Of a stretch of DNA of 64,000 bases, positions 34,080 through 42,614 are shown piece by piece. Each line of letters opens with the position of its first letter. The first letter of the stretch is position 1. A model generated the notes under the pieces. It did not search any database and was not told the DNA's origin. It saw only the letters and a program-made list of their open reading frames with translations. The stretch is taken from the NCBI RefSeq assembly GCF_036655075.1, contig NZ_JAVVQU010000007.1, forward strand, positions 1 to 64,000, written 5' to 3'. This stretch comes from Holtiella sp036655075. GTDB taxonomy: Bacteria > Bacillota > Clostridia > Lachnospirales > Cellulosilyticaceae. The position numbers were made by a program, and so were the translations under genes.

Positions 34080-34284
34080 CTTTTTGTCTCCTTTTATCTG
34101 AAGTCCATTGTATTTTAAGTCCATATTATAAGTGCATATAACTTTTTATATAATATATAAAATTTCTTAGTTTGGCAAATATAATTTTGAAATTACAAGA
34201 TTATTTTCAATATACATATTGTTACCCATTCCATTATATTATAAAATATAGCTAACACATTAAATTGTTCCAAGGGAGGTCTTT

Positions 34285-34827
34285 ATGTATTCTAGCTTAC
34301 ATTCCAACCATCCACTTGATTTACTTTCTTATCCTCTCACTTATACATACTTTTCACTTATTGACCAATATATACGCTTTACTAAAAATTCATCTACCGT
34401 ATCCCCTAAGTCACTTGTGCATACCCTACAATCCTTTTTATTTCTCTATGATGACAACCCTAGAAATATCAAAAAACTTAACGCTCTCGCCTTCAATGAA
34501 TTTATTCCTTATACGCCTATTGCTTCTTCTGGGTTGTATAAATCAGAAATCACTGAATTTCCTGAAGGTGGAAAATATTATTTAGCTTGTAAGTATAAAC
34601 TTAGTTTCCCAATACTTTATAAAGTCTATTCCAAACAATTTCTACGGCTCAAGAAACTTCATGCACCTGCTGAAGTTATCCTCTTAAACCACTCTTTTGT
34701 CCATTTACACAGACGTCTTATTTATGCTGCATTTCCAGATGAATCCTCACTCCCAACGCTTTTTAAGCTTACTGATGCCGATGCCTTTGTAAATGAAGTC
34801 AAACGTCTCGTAAATACGCTAAAATAA
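34285..34827 (+). CDS. Conserved-looking hypothetical protein, 180 aa
   Basis: I do not recognise this protein. It is 180 aa, probably cytosolic, rich in Leu, Tyr and Ser, with an N-terminal half of likely helices (SLIDQYIRFTKN, SLVHTLQSFLFLY) and a Lys-rich middle (KYKLSFPILYKVYSKQ). There is no signal peptide, membrane helix or metal motif. The ORF is supported by a strong ribosome site (GGGAGG, 5 nt before ATG) and by a terminator straight after the stop. Neighbours give no functional hint. Confidence 0.65.
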   Translation: MYSSLHSNHPLDLLSYPLTYTYFSLIDQYIRFTKNSSTVSPKSLVHTLQSFLFLYDDNPRNIKKLNALAFNEFIPYTPIASSGLYKSEITEFPEGGKYYLACKYKLSFPILYKVYSKQFLRLKKLHAPAEVILLNHSFVHLHRRLIYAAFPDESSLPTLFKLTDADAFVNEVKRLVNTLK

Positions 34828-34831
34828 ATTT

Positions 34832-34866
34832 AAAAAGAAGGCTACGGTTTAAGTAGTCTTCTTTTT
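34832..34866. terminator. Bidirectional intrinsic terminator
   Basis: A 14-bp stem, aaaaagaaggctac (34832-34845) with gtagtcttcttttt (34853-34866), has one wobble. It serves the convergent unknown genes on both sides. Confidence 0.85.
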
Positions 34867-34872
34867 GTCTTG

Positions 34873-35193
34873 TTAACGACAATACTTTTTAAGTTGTTGC
34901 ATATACGGGCGTAAATTCACTTCCTTATTAAAGCAACCTTCTAAACTTTTTGTACCAATCATATCATTAATTTCTCTTTTAACCCGTGAGTCTATCTCTT
35001 CTAGTGGTAGTTGAAGTAATGCCAATGCCACATAAATCTCTAGACTTTCCTGTTCATCGAGCATACCTGTGTATTGATCAAGAATTTGTGTTGTTGCTTC
35101 TTGAATGGTATCTCCCTCCTCCATATACATATCCCATTCAGCTTCAATATCCTCAGCAAAACTAAATTTTAACAGTTCACTAATATCTGGCAT
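34873..35193 (-). CDS. Small acidic hypothetical protein, 106 aa
   Basis: Not recognised. This 106-aa, acidic, predicted all-helical cytosolic protein (for example EDIEAEWDMYMEEGD, ALLQLPLEEIDSRVKREIND) has one Cys near the middle of the C-terminal half and one penultimate Cys. A ribosome site (AAGGGGG) precedes the ATG. It lies between a bidirectional terminator and the divergent perR promoter region, so it is a single-gene unit. Function cannot be inferred. Confidence 0.65.
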   Translation of the reverse strand: MPDISELLKFSFAEDIEAEWDMYMEEGDTIQEATTQILDQYTGMLDEQESLEIYVALALLQLPLEEIDSRVKREINDMIGTKSLEGCFNKEVNLRPYMQQLKKYCR

Positions 35194-35269
35194 ATGGATC
35201 CCCCTTCTTATCTTATTGTATATCTATTATACGTCTTCATTAAATATGACCTTAATAGTTGCAATTCAC

Positions 35270-35298
35270 TTGAAAGTATATTAAGATATAGATATAAT
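35270..35298 (+). promoter_or_regulatory. Sigma-A promoter of perR-like gene
   Basis: TTGAAA (35270-35275), 17 bp, TATAAT (35293-35298), about 27 bp upstream of the perR-like ATG. The AT-rich flanks could hide a PerR box, but I see no clear 7-1-7 palindrome. Confidence 0.75.
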
Positions 35299-35324
35299 AT
35301 TAACTATCAATTAGGAGTGATTTC

Positions 35325-35744
35325 ATGCTAATAACAACAGGACAACTACGTGAGCACCACCTTAAAGTAACACCTCAGCGACTAGCTATTTTCCATATGT
35401 TGTCACATACAACATCACATCCAAGCGCTGAGATGATCTATAATAGTTTACGTGAAACCCATCCTACTATGAGTCTTGCAACTGTATATAAAACTTTAGA
35501 TGCACTTGTAAAAGCTACATTGGTTCAACAAATCAATGTAGGTGAGGATGCTTTTAGATATGATGCAAATACAAATTCGCATCCACACATTATTTGTACC
35601 AAATGTCATTGTGTTTGCGACTTAGATACATATGCATTACCTGATTTAAAAGCCCTCGTAGCCGAAAAAACAAAATTCACTTTATCTCATGAGCAACTTT
35701 ATTTCTACGGTACTTGTCCAGATTGTCAATCTGAACTTCATTAA
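35325..35744 (+). CDS. perR: Fur-family regulator, PerR-like
   Basis: This 139-aa protein has a winged-helix DNA-binding domain (about 5-80; KVTPQRLAIFHML, SLATVYKTLDAL) and a C-terminal dimerisation domain with a structural zinc site from CTKC (91-94) and CPDC near the end. The regulatory metal ligands fit PerR: His32, Asp80, His86, His88 and Asp99. Asp at the last position is the feature separating PerR from Fur. PerR senses peroxide through Fe-catalysed His oxidation and represses oxidative-stress genes. AGGAGTG precedes the ATG. Monocistronic; no target gene is adjacent. Confidence 0.85.
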   Translation: MLITTGQLREHHLKVTPQRLAIFHMLSHTTSHPSAEMIYNSLRETHPTMSLATVYKTLDALVKATLVQQINVGEDAFRYDANTNSHPHIICTKCHCVCDLDTYALPDLKALVAEKTKFTLSHEQLYFYGTCPDCQSELH

Positions 35745-35752
35745 GATGGCCT

Positions 35753-35797
35753 AAGTAGCATAGGTAAAATCCAAATTTTATCTATGCTACTTTTTTA
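35753..35797. terminator. Bidirectional intrinsic terminator after perR-like gene
   Basis: An 18-bp stem (35753-35770 with 35775-35792), one wobble, 4-nt loop, followed by a T-run. It also faces the convergent aminotransferase gene. Confidence 0.88.
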
Positions 35798-35808
35798 TTT
35801 CCATCTTT

Positions 35809-36975
35809 TTAACTGTACTTTTTCACAAAAATTTCAATACGTGCTAACGCTTCTTTAATTGCTTCTACTGAATAGGCATAGGATGCACGTACAAACCCTT
35901 CCCCACTTTCGCCAAAGGCAGTCCCAGGAACAACAACTACTTTTTGTTCCCTCAACAACTTTTCACAAAAATTTTCACTGGTCATCCCTGTAGACGTAAT
36001 ATTTGGAAAGACATAGAAGGCCCCTTCTGGTTCAAAACAATAAAGCCCCATACTTCTAAAGCCCTCCACCATCACTCTCCTACGTCTATCATAAGCCTCT
36101 CGCATCATACACACATCTTCTTCTCCGTTACGCATGGCTTCGATCCCTGCGTATTGACTTGTTGTTGGTGCACACATTAATGCATATTGATGGACTTTGG
36201 TCATCATACTCAAAATAGGTTCAGGGCCTAGAGCATAACCTAGCCTCCAACCTGTCATTGAAAAGGCTTTGGAAAATCCATTGAGTACAATCGTGCGCTC
36301 ATACATCCCTGGAATATTTGCAATAGAAATATGCGCTTTTCCATATGTAAGTTCTGCATAAATTTCATCAGACAAAACAATAATATCTTTACCTTTTAAG
36401 ACTGCTGCAATTTTTTCTAAGTCTTCTCTTTCCATAATGGCACCAGTTGGATTGTTTGGAAAAGGTAACACTAAGATTTTAGTTTTAGGCGTAATTGCTT
36501 TTTCTAAGGCTTCAGCTGTCAGTTTAAAGTTGTCCTCTTCTTTTGTTGGAATGGGCACAGCCACACCACCTGCTAATACAACACAAGGTTTATAAGATAC
36601 AAAAGACGGTTCTGGCACAAGTACTTCTTCTCCTGGTTCAACCAATGTACGAATGGCTAAGTCAATACCTTCACTTCCTCCAACAGTCACAAGACATTGT
36701 TTACTTGGAGAATAAGTGAGATTAAAACGCCTTTTTGTATAGTTGCAAATCTCCTCCCTTAGTTCCATCAGTCCTGCATTAGCAGAATAAATCGTTTTGC
36801 CCTTTTCAAGAGAATAAATGCCCTCTTCTCGTATATGCCAAGGCGTATCGAAGTCTGGCTCCCCTACACCAAGTGAGATTGCATCCCCTATTTCATTAGC
36901 TACATCAAAGAATTTCCTTATACCTGAGGGGGGCATCTGCACAACTTTTTTAGCAATCATATTTTCGATCTTCAT
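35809..36975 (-). CDS. PLP-dependent aminotransferase, class I/II
   Basis: This 388-aa fold-type I aminotransferase has a PLP-phosphate/cofactor region VTVGGSEGIDLAIR, Asn in FPNNPTGA, the Asp/Tyr segment VLSDEIYAELTYG, the Schiff-base Lys in NGFSKAFSMTGWRLG, and the C-terminal carboxylate-binding Arg in GFVRASYAYS. Family members transaminate aromatic or other amino acids (PatA/AspC-like); the substrate is not fixed. It overlaps the Lrp-type regulator gene by 4 bp. Regulator and enzyme are therefore co-transcribed, suggesting an amino-acid-responsive unit. Confidence 0.9.
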   Translation of the reverse strand: MKIENMIAKKVVQMPPSGIRKFFDVANEIGDAISLGVGEPDFDTPWHIREEGIYSLEKGKTIYSANAGLMELREEICNYTKRRFNLTYSPSKQCLVTVGGSEGIDLAIRTLVEPGEEVLVPEPSFVSYKPCVVLAGGVAVPIPTKEEDNFKLTAEALEKAITPKTKILVLPFPNNPTGAIMEREDLEKIAAVLKGKDIIVLSDEIYAELTYGKAHISIANIPGMYERTIVLNGFSKAFSMTGWRLGYALGPEPILSMMTKVHQYALMCAPTTSQYAGIEAMRNGEEDVCMMREAYDRRRRVMVEGFRSMGLYCFEPEGAFYVFPNITSTGMTSENFCEKLLREQKVVVVPGTAFGESGEGFVRASYAYSVEAIKEALARIEIFVKKYS

Positions 36976-37457
36976 GGTGATACAATCATCCTTTCATCTT
37001 TTTTTATTTCTTCAAAAATCACCCCGTGGTCTTTATATTTTTTAAGTACAAAGTGCGTGCCTGTACTTAAAACAGCATCTAATGGTGCTAACTTTTGCCC
37101 TACAAAAAGAGCGACTTCCTTCATTGTTTTACCTTCCACAATAACCGTGAGGTCAAAGCCTCCTGACATTAAATAGACAGCCTTTACTTCATTAAACCGG
37201 TAAATACGTTCTGCAATTTTATCAAATCCTTCTCCACGTTGTGGCGTGACTTTGACCTCAATAAGTGCTGTCACAATTTCTTTATGTTCCACTTTATCCC
37301 AGTTGATTAATGTTTTATATCCACAAATGATTTGTTCATTTTCCATCTCTTTAATAGCACGAGCGACTTCCACTTCCTCAAAACCTAACATAAGAGCCAT
37401 ATCCGCCACACTATACCTACTGTTTTCTTCTAAAAGTTCCAGAATTTTTGCTTTCAT
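36972..37457 (-). CDS. Lrp/AsnC family transcriptional regulator
   Basis: This 161-aa regulator has an N-terminal winged HTH (about 1-55; KILELLEENSRYSVADMALMLG) and a C-terminal RAM/AsnC ligand domain (about 70-150; TALIEVKVTPQRGEGFDKIAERI, VYLMSGGFDLTVIVEG). Lrp proteins bind amino acids and control their metabolism. It is the first gene of the operon with the aminotransferase (ATGA overlap). AAGGAGG lies 7 nt before the ATG. The likely ligand is an amino acid substrate of the partner enzyme, by inference. Confidence 0.9.
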   Translation of the reverse strand: MKAKILELLEENSRYSVADMALMLGFEEVEVARAIKEMENEQIICGYKTLINWDKVEHKEIVTALIEVKVTPQRGEGFDKIAERIYRFNEVKAVYLMSGGFDLTVIVEGKTMKEVALFVGQKLAPLDAVLSTGTHFVLKKYKDHGVIFEEIKKDERMIVSP

Positions 37458-37712
37458 TTTATTGCCTCCTTATATGGTTTAAGTTCCTTAACAGGAATCT
37501 TAATTCATCAACCTAATTTTTGAATTTAAATATTAACTTTTATTCATTTATCTTAATAATTTATTATTATATCACATTTATATATATTTTCTATGCCTAT
37601 TAGCTAATTCTTGTAACAAAATATTTTCCTTATCTATATCTACTTGGAAGAAACTTAGCAACTCTTATAGGTTATTTATACGATAAAAAGTAGCTTTACC
37701 TGATCATACAAA
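37458..37712. other. AT-rich intergenic stretch with no gene found
   Basis: About 255 bp of AT-rich DNA between the lrp-like start and the spoVA terminator. It must hold the promoter of the lrp-like gene; a run of overlapping TATAAT-like sequences around 37560-37575 (minus strand) prevents a unique call. No ORF with a ribosome site and no RNA structure were seen. Confidence 0.5.
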
Positions 37713-37740
37713 AAGAGCTGCCATGTATGGAACAGCTCTT
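37713..37740 (-). terminator. Intrinsic terminator of the spoVA operon
   Basis: On the minus strand AAGAGCTG (37740-37733) pairs with CAGCTCTT (37720-37713), followed by TTTG, 12 bp past the spoVAE stop. Confidence 0.85.
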
Positions 37741-37751
37741 GATATACTTCA

Positions 37752-38114
37752 TTATTTACTTTTAGGATTAGATAAGAGTGCCGCAAAGTAACCAAAGGTG
37801 ATCGCTGCTGTAATCCCAGCTGCTGTGGCCTTAATCCCACCTGTCAAAATACCCATGTAGCCTTCCTTTGCCACCTCATCCATAGCACCCTTAGCTAATG
37901 CATAGCCAAATCCAATAATGGGTACTGTTGCGCCTGCTCCTGCAAATTCCACAATAGGTTCATAGATGCCAAGGGCTGTTAAAATAGCACCTGCTACTAA
38001 GAACACAACCATAATACGTGCCGTCATAAGCTTTGTACGATCCATTAAGACTTGTCCGATGGCACAAAGCAGTCCACCTACTACAAACGCTTTAATCAAA
38101 TTCATTAAATCCAT
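37752..38114 (-). CDS. spoVAE: Stage V sporulation protein AE (SpoVAEb type)
   Basis: This 120-aa membrane protein with about four helices (IKAFVVGGLLCAIGQVLMD, ARIMVVFLVAGAILTALGIY) is part of the SpoVA channel that imports Ca-dipicolinate into the forespore and releases it at germination. Length matches SpoVAEb (about 116 aa). It is clearly homologous to SpoVAC upstream: both have the GG-x-x-CAIGQ-x-L segment and a PIIGF/PITGF segment. Last gene of the spoVA operon; AAGGAG precedes the ATG. Confidence 0.92.
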   Translation of the reverse strand: MDLMNLIKAFVVGGLLCAIGQVLMDRTKLMTARIMVVFLVAGAILTALGIYEPIVEFAGAGATVPIIGFGYALAKGAMDEVAKEGYMGILTGGIKATAAGITAAITFGYFAALLSNPKSK

Positions 38115-38127
38115 CGTTCCAACTCCT

Positions 38128-39135
38128 TTATTCTGCTACAATACTTACAGCATGGGCAATGCCCGTTATATTTTCACCTTGTTGTGTTGAGCACAAGCTC
38201 ATTAACGCACCTGTTGGTACGAGTAAAATTTTCTTCATCTTCTTTTCCTTTAAAGCCTTGTAGAAGTGCCCTGCAAATAAAGATGCACTACATCCACAGC
38301 CACTTCCTCCTGCATGGGTATCTTGTGTTTCATTATCAAAGATTAATAATCCACAATCTTGATGTACTTTTGAAATGTCAACGCCTAACTGTTTGGTTAA
38401 GTCTAACAAAATATCCCTACCGCACTGTCCCAGATCCCCTGTAATAATGGCATCATAGTCCTCTGGCTTTTGATTGGTATCTTTAAGATGTGTCAAAATA
38501 GTATCTGCAGCCGCTGGTGCCATAACTGCTCCCATATTGTAGACATCCTTTGTATTAAAGTCCACAATTTTACCTGTTGTAATGCTTTGAATCTTAGGTC
38601 CCGCACCACTTTGCCCGAGTAAAACGTATCCGCTTCCTGTAACAGTCCATTGTTGAGTAAGCGGACGTTGCCCACCGTATTCTAATGGATAACGAAATTG
38701 CTTTTCAGCTGTACAATAGTGGCTACTTGCACCTGTAATCACGTGTTTAGCATAGCCTGCACTAATCAAAACAGCACCAAGGCTCATAGACTCACCCATA
38801 GTAGAACATGCACCATATAGACCAAAGAAAGGAATATTAAAATCCTTAATAGCAAGTTGTGTACTATTGATTTGGTTCTCTAGGTCACCACACAAAATAT
38901 AGTCAATCTCTTCAGGCTTTTTCCCTGATTGATTAAGTAAACCCGTCACAGTATGCTTAATCAATATGCTTTCAGCTTTTTCCCATGTTTTTTCTCCAAA
39001 TAATTCATCTTCAGCTACTTCGTGAAAGCATCCGCCCATAGGTCCTTCTCCTTCTTTAGGCCCTACTGTACTGAAGGTATCTAAAATGACAGGTTGTTTA
39101 TCAAATACAATCGTTTGTTTACCCACATGTCCCAT
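38128..39135 (-). CDS. spoVAD: Stage V sporulation protein AD
   Basis: This 335-aa protein has a thiolase-like fold (DYILCGDLENQIN, LYGACSTMGESMSLG, a C-terminal AGGSGCGCSASLFAGHF). In Bacillus SpoVAD sits on the inner spore membrane and binds dipicolinic acid directly. Length equals the family's about 338 aa. The start MGHVGKQTIVF follows a GGAGGG ribosome site. It lies between spoVAC and spoVAE, with gaps of 11 and 13 bp. Confidence 0.95.
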   Translation of the reverse strand: MGHVGKQTIVFDKQPVILDTFSTVGPKEGEGPMGGCFHEVAEDELFGEKTWEKAESILIKHTVTGLLNQSGKKPEEIDYILCGDLENQINSTQLAIKDFNIPFFGLYGACSTMGESMSLGAVLISAGYAKHVITGASSHYCTAEKQFRYPLEYGGQRPLTQQWTVTGSGYVLLGQSGAGPKIQSITTGKIVDFNTKDVYNMGAVMAPAAADTILTHLKDTNQKPEDYDAIITGDLGQCGRDILLDLTKQLGVDISKVHQDCGLLIFDNETQDTHAGGSGCGCSASLFAGHFYKALKEKKMKKILLVPTGALMSLCSTQQGENITGIAHAVSIVAE

Positions 39136-39146
39136 AAGTAACCCTC

Positions 39147-39590
39147 CTATAAGAAATAATAAATAATGCCGACAATTACACTAGAAATAGTTCCAAAGAC
39201 GATAACAGGTCCCGCTACCGTAAACAGTTTTGCACCCATCCCAAAGACATACCCTTCTTTTTTATATTCCATAGCAGCACTCACCATAGAGTTTGCAAAT
39301 CCAGTAATGGGTATAATACTCCCTCCGCCTGCATAATTTCCAATTTTGTCATAAATATTAAGACCTGTTAAAACAGCACTGGCTAAAATCAAGCATATCG
39401 TACAAAGCATACTCGCATCATCTGTAGAAAATCCAATATAGATAAATAAATCAGTTAGCAGCTGACCTATTGCGCAAATCGTCCCACCTACCCAAAAGGC
39501 ACGAAATGAATTTTGAACCACCTTATTTTTAGGTGAATGTTGGTCTACTATGTTTTGATAATCCTTTTTGAGCCTATTTACATCTGCCAT
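39147..39590 (-). CDS. spoVAC: Stage V sporulation protein AC
   Basis: This 147-aa inner spore-membrane protein has a charged N-terminus (about 1-25) and four helices (FWVGGTICAIGQLLTDLF, MLCTICLILASAVLTGLN). SpoVAC has been shown in Bacillus to act as a mechanosensitive channel during Ca-DPA release. AAGGAG lies 7-8 nt before the ATG. It is third in the operon order AA-AB-AC-AD-AE. Confidence 0.95.
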   Translation of the reverse strand: MADVNRLKKDYQNIVDQHSPKNKVVQNSFRAFWVGGTICAIGQLLTDLFIYIGFSTDDASMLCTICLILASAVLTGLNIYDKIGNYAGGGSIIPITGFANSMVSAAMEYKKEGYVFGMGAKLFTVAGPVIVFGTISSVIVGIIYYFL

Positions 39591-39609
39591 ACAACCATCT
39601 CCTTCTCTT

Positions 39610-40041
39610 TTAATAAAATCCTGGATATAAGTAATAGAACAAAGTGCCTACCATCTTTCCAATTGCAAAACTTAAAATAACTAAATACATGCCTCTTTTC
39701 AACTTCAGTCGGCTTTTTGTAATAGGCATAACATTTAGCACTTCTGCCAATGCCATGGCTAAACAACCTATAAAAATCCCATGCGCTAATCCAAAGCATG
39801 CAACAAGGGGTTTAGGTAGTGCAAGACAAATCCAATCCGCCCATAAATAAAATACAGTCCCCAATATAATGCCTACTAATGAGGCATTGGCTATAGCATA
39901 ATAATGTCTAGTCACTTGGCACTTTGTAGCAAGTCTTGGAATAATCCCAATAGCATTGATAAAGGCAAGTACACCTGTGGTAATCACTATGCCACTTGCA
40001 AAACCCCAGAAAATACTAACTCCAATCATCAATCCTTTCAT
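39610..40041 (-). CDS. spoVAB: Stage V sporulation protein AB
   Basis: This 143-aa membrane protein has four or five helices (IGVSIFWGFASGIVITTGVLAF, GIFIGCLAMALAEVLNVMP), matching SpoVAB in length (about 141 aa). Its molecular role in the SpoVA complex is not well defined. It overlaps the spoVAA stop codon by 4 bp. Many clostridia lack spoVAA and spoVAB, so their presence is informative for taxonomy. Confidence 0.88.
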   Translation of the reverse strand: MKGLMIGVSIFWGFASGIVITTGVLAFINAIGIIPRLATKCQVTRHYYAIANASLVGIILGTVFYLWADWICLALPKPLVACFGLAHGIFIGCLAMALAEVLNVMPITKSRLKLKRGMYLVILSFAIGKMVGTLFYYLYPGFY

Positions 40042-40664
40042 TCTTCATACTGCCCCCTCTTTTCTGCCGTCAATACATCAATAATTGTGTCCTCCACTTG
40101 ATCTTGATATGCATTAATCTCTACCTCTACAGGTGTAGGATCTTCTGTAATTTTTTTTGTTCCAATATGATTATAAAAAGTAATAACCCCTATAGGCATT
40201 CCTATTGCGTATGGAATAGTAATCCATGCAGGACTCTCACTCACTTCTCCTGTAAAGACCTTGTACAATGTTGTAAAAGTCTTGGCCATGGAAACGTCTG
40301 TATTATAAGCCATAATCGCTACTGTTGCGCCTGCAAAAACCACAATACATACTACCGCTAATTTAATCCACTCCCAGACAGGGTGAGGTTTAGGCTTGAC
40401 AGGGTTAAACTCTAGCATAGCATCTAGTTCCCCTACATTTTGAACCGATACATCTGGAAACTTTTCTTGGATTGCCTCAATGATTTTCAATGTACTGATG
40501 ACAAAGTGGGTAATCTTTGTCACTTGAGGCTTGAAGATGCAAATCTCTTCAATGACCCCCTTTAAATGCTTGGGTCCACTTACTGTTGCGATATCTTTAA
40601 TAAGGACCTTTTGCTTCCCTTCTAACTTATTGTTTTTATAAGGTTTAATATAAACTTCTTGCAT
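40038..40664 (-). CDS. spoVAA: Stage V sporulation protein AA
   Basis: This 208-aa protein has an N-terminal soluble domain (about 1-95; EVYIKPYKNNKLEG, VLIKDIATVSGP) and two C-terminal helices (KLAVVCIVVFAGATVAIMAY, ITIPYAIGMPIGVITFY). The size agrees with SpoVAA (about 206 aa). I start at 40664, where AGAGGTGAG lies just upstream; a longer frame without a ribosome site exists. First gene of the operon, 50 bp downstream of a sigma-G promoter. Confidence 0.9.
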   Translation of the reverse strand: MQEVYIKPYKNNKLEGKQKVLIKDIATVSGPKHLKGVIEEICIFKPQVTKITHFVISTLKIIEAIQEKFPDVSVQNVGELDAMLEFNPVKPKPHPVWEWIKLAVVCIVVFAGATVAIMAYNTDVSMAKTFTTLYKVFTGEVSESPAWITIPYAIGMPIGVITFYNHIGTKKITEDPTPVEVEINAYQDQVEDTIIDVLTAEKRGQYEE

Positions 40665-40714
40665 TGTCTCACCTCTTTTCACTAGATGTGGTTTGTTTGA
40701 CCCTATATATCTCT

Positions 40715-40743
40715 TATTATGGATGAGATTTACAAAAATATAC
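40715..40743 (-). promoter_or_regulatory. Sigma-G (forespore) promoter of the spoVA operon
   Basis: On the minus strand GTATA (40743-40739), 17 bp, CATAATA (40721-40715). Both elements fully match the Bacillus sigma-G consensus gHATR-N17/18-CATXHTA. The site lies 51 bp upstream of the spoVAA ATG, right after the purD terminator. Confidence 0.8.
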
Positions 40744-40758
40744 TTTTTAGACAATAAA

Positions 40759-40778
40759 AAAGAGGCCTAAGCCTCTTT
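40759..40778 (-). terminator. Intrinsic terminator of the pur operon
   Basis: AAAGAGGC/GCCTCTTT stem (40759-40766 with 40771-40778) with a 4-nt loop and a T-run on the minus strand. It overlaps the purD stop codon. Confidence 0.88.
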
Positions 40779-42033
40779 ACATTTTTCCGATATCTGTTCT
40801 AAACTGCATACCATCAAATTTAACTTTTTCTACCTCTTGGTAAACTGCCCTACGTGCTTCTTCAAGTGTATAACCTACACGTGTCACTGCCAGCACCCGT
40901 CCACCATTGGTTTCAATATTACCTGCCACTAGGCGTGTACCTGCTTGATAGAGATAAGTTTCTTCCTCTAGACTTTCTAGCCCTTCAATAAGCACCCCTT
41001 TTTCACTTGTCTCAGGGTAGCCACGGCTTGTAAGTACAACCGTTACACTTGGTTTGCTACTCCATTTTAAATCAAGTTCATGGAGTGTCCCATTTATACA
41101 CGCGTCAAAGACTTCAACTAAGTCTGTTTCTAAACGTGATAAAATGCTTTGTGTCTCTGGGTCTCCAAAGCGTACATTAAACTCCAACACTTTTGGTCCT
41201 TTTTCATCAATCATAAGGCCGATAAATAAAATCCCATGGTAGTCTAAACCTTCTTGTGTAAATCCTTCTATAATAGGATTTAAGATTTCCGTTTCAATCT
41301 GTGCTTTAACACTTGGTGTAATAATAGGATTTGGTGAAAAACCACCCATACCACCTGTATTAAGTCCACCATCATTGTCTAAAGCACGTTTATAATCCCT
41401 TGCTGTTTCAAGTGGTACAATGGTTTTGCCATCCACCAAGCAAAGTAATGACGCTTCAATCCCTGTCAAAAACTCTTCTATAACAATTTTATCCCCAGCT
41501 TCGTGGAATTTCCCACTAAAAATTTCTCTGATGCCTGATTCTGCATCCTCATACGTTTCACAAATGAGTACACCTTTTCCTGCTGCTAATCCATCCGCTT
41601 TGATCACTACAGGTAAGCTAAAAGTATGTACTGCTTCAAGTGCTGCTGCTTCTTCTATTTTTACAAAAGTTAAATATTTCGCTGTTGGTACATTGTACTT
41701 AGTAAGGAAAATCTTTGTAAAGTCTTTGCTGCCTTCAAAGGTACTACACATCTTGTCAGGTCCAAATACTTTTAATCCCTCTCCCCAAAAGGCATCTACA
41801 ATTCCAAGTACTAGTGGCTCTTCTGGTCCTACTACTGTTAAATCAATATTGTTTTCTTTAGCAAACGTTATAAGCTTTTCAATTTCATTCACGCCAATTG
41901 CCACATTGGTGTATTTGACAGCTGTCCCACCATTTCCTGGTGCTACAAAGAGATTTGCCTCTGGTCTAAAACGTTTAATGGTATCACAAATTGCAGACTC
42001 ACGTCCACCATTTCCTATAACGAGAATATTCAT
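40777..42033 (-). CDS. purD: Phosphoribosylamine-glycine ligase (GAR synthetase)
   Basis: PurD joins phosphoribosylamine to glycine using ATP (step 2 of purine synthesis). This 418-aa ATP-grasp enzyme has N-terminal ILVIGNGGRESAI, the ATP-grasp segment VIKADGLAAGKGV, the substrate motif TGGMGGFSPNP, and Mg ligands in LEFNVRFGDPETQ. It is the last gene of the pur operon and overlaps purN by 4 bp. AGAGGAG precedes the ATG. Confidence 0.97.
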   Translation of the reverse strand: MNILVIGNGGRESAICDTIKRFRPEANLFVAPGNGGTAVKYTNVAIGVNEIEKLITFAKENNIDLTVVGPEEPLVLGIVDAFWGEGLKVFGPDKMCSTFEGSKDFTKIFLTKYNVPTAKYLTFVKIEEAAALEAVHTFSLPVVIKADGLAAGKGVLICETYEDAESGIREIFSGKFHEAGDKIVIEEFLTGIEASLLCLVDGKTIVPLETARDYKRALDNDGGLNTGGMGGFSPNPIITPSVKAQIETEILNPIIEGFTQEGLDYHGILFIGLMIDEKGPKVLEFNVRFGDPETQSILSRLETDLVEVFDACINGTLHELDLKWSSKPSVTVVLTSRGYPETSEKGVLIEGLESLEEETYLYQAGTRLVAGNIETNGGRVLAVTRVGYTLEEARRAVYQEVEKVKFDGMQFRTDIGKM

Positions 42034-42614
42034 GCGCTCTCCTCCTCTAGCTTTTTGATTGCTTCTACAAGTATTTTATGTTCCACCTCATGGAGTACCC
42101 TTTGTTGAAGGTCATCTGGTGTATCCGTTTCATAAACAGGCACACTTCTTTGTAAGAGAGTCTCCCCTGTATCTACCCCTTCATCTACAAAGTGGACCGT
42201 TGCACCACTTTCCTTTTCACCCATTGCAATAACTGCCTCATGAACTTTAATACCATAGTAGCCTTTTCCGCCAAACTTAGGCAATAGAGAAGGATGAATG
42301 TTGATAATCTTACCTTTATACGCTTGAATCAAGTTAGCTTGTACAATTTTGAGGTAGCCTGCAAGTACGACCAACTCTACATCATCTGCTTGGAGCCTTG
42401 CCAAAAGCTTTTCATCATACCCTGCTTCTTTTGGATTGATAAAGTAAGCTGGAATGTTGCTTTGTCTTGCACGTTCTAAGCCAAAGGCACCTTCTTTATT
42501 AGAAATCACACTTACAATTTGACTTGTAAGTGTGTGATTTGCTACTGCATCTATAATCGATTGAAGGTTAGAACCTGAACCTGAAACCAGTACTGCGATT
42601 CTTAGTCCTGACAT
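42030..42614 (-). CDS. purN: Phosphoribosylglycinamide formyltransferase (GAR transformylase)
   Basis: PurN transfers a formyl group from 10-formyl-THF to GAR (step 3). This 194-aa protein shows the N-terminal VLVSGSGSNLQSI, the catalytic INIHPSLLPKFGGKGYYG (Asn and His), and the Asp in FVDEGVDTGETL. Its ATG lies inside the end of purM, with AAGGGG 7 nt upstream. It depends on folate, linking it to the folate transporter found at the right end of the window. Confidence 0.97.
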   Translation of the reverse strand: MSGLRIAVLVSGSGSNLQSIIDAVANHTLTSQIVSVISNKEGAFGLERARQSNIPAYFINPKEAGYDEKLLARLQADDVELVVLAGYLKIVQANLIQAYKGKIINIHPSLLPKFGGKGYYGIKVHEAVIAMGEKESGATVHFVDEGVDTGETLLQRSVPVYETDTPDDLQQRVLHEVEHKILVEAIKKLEEESA

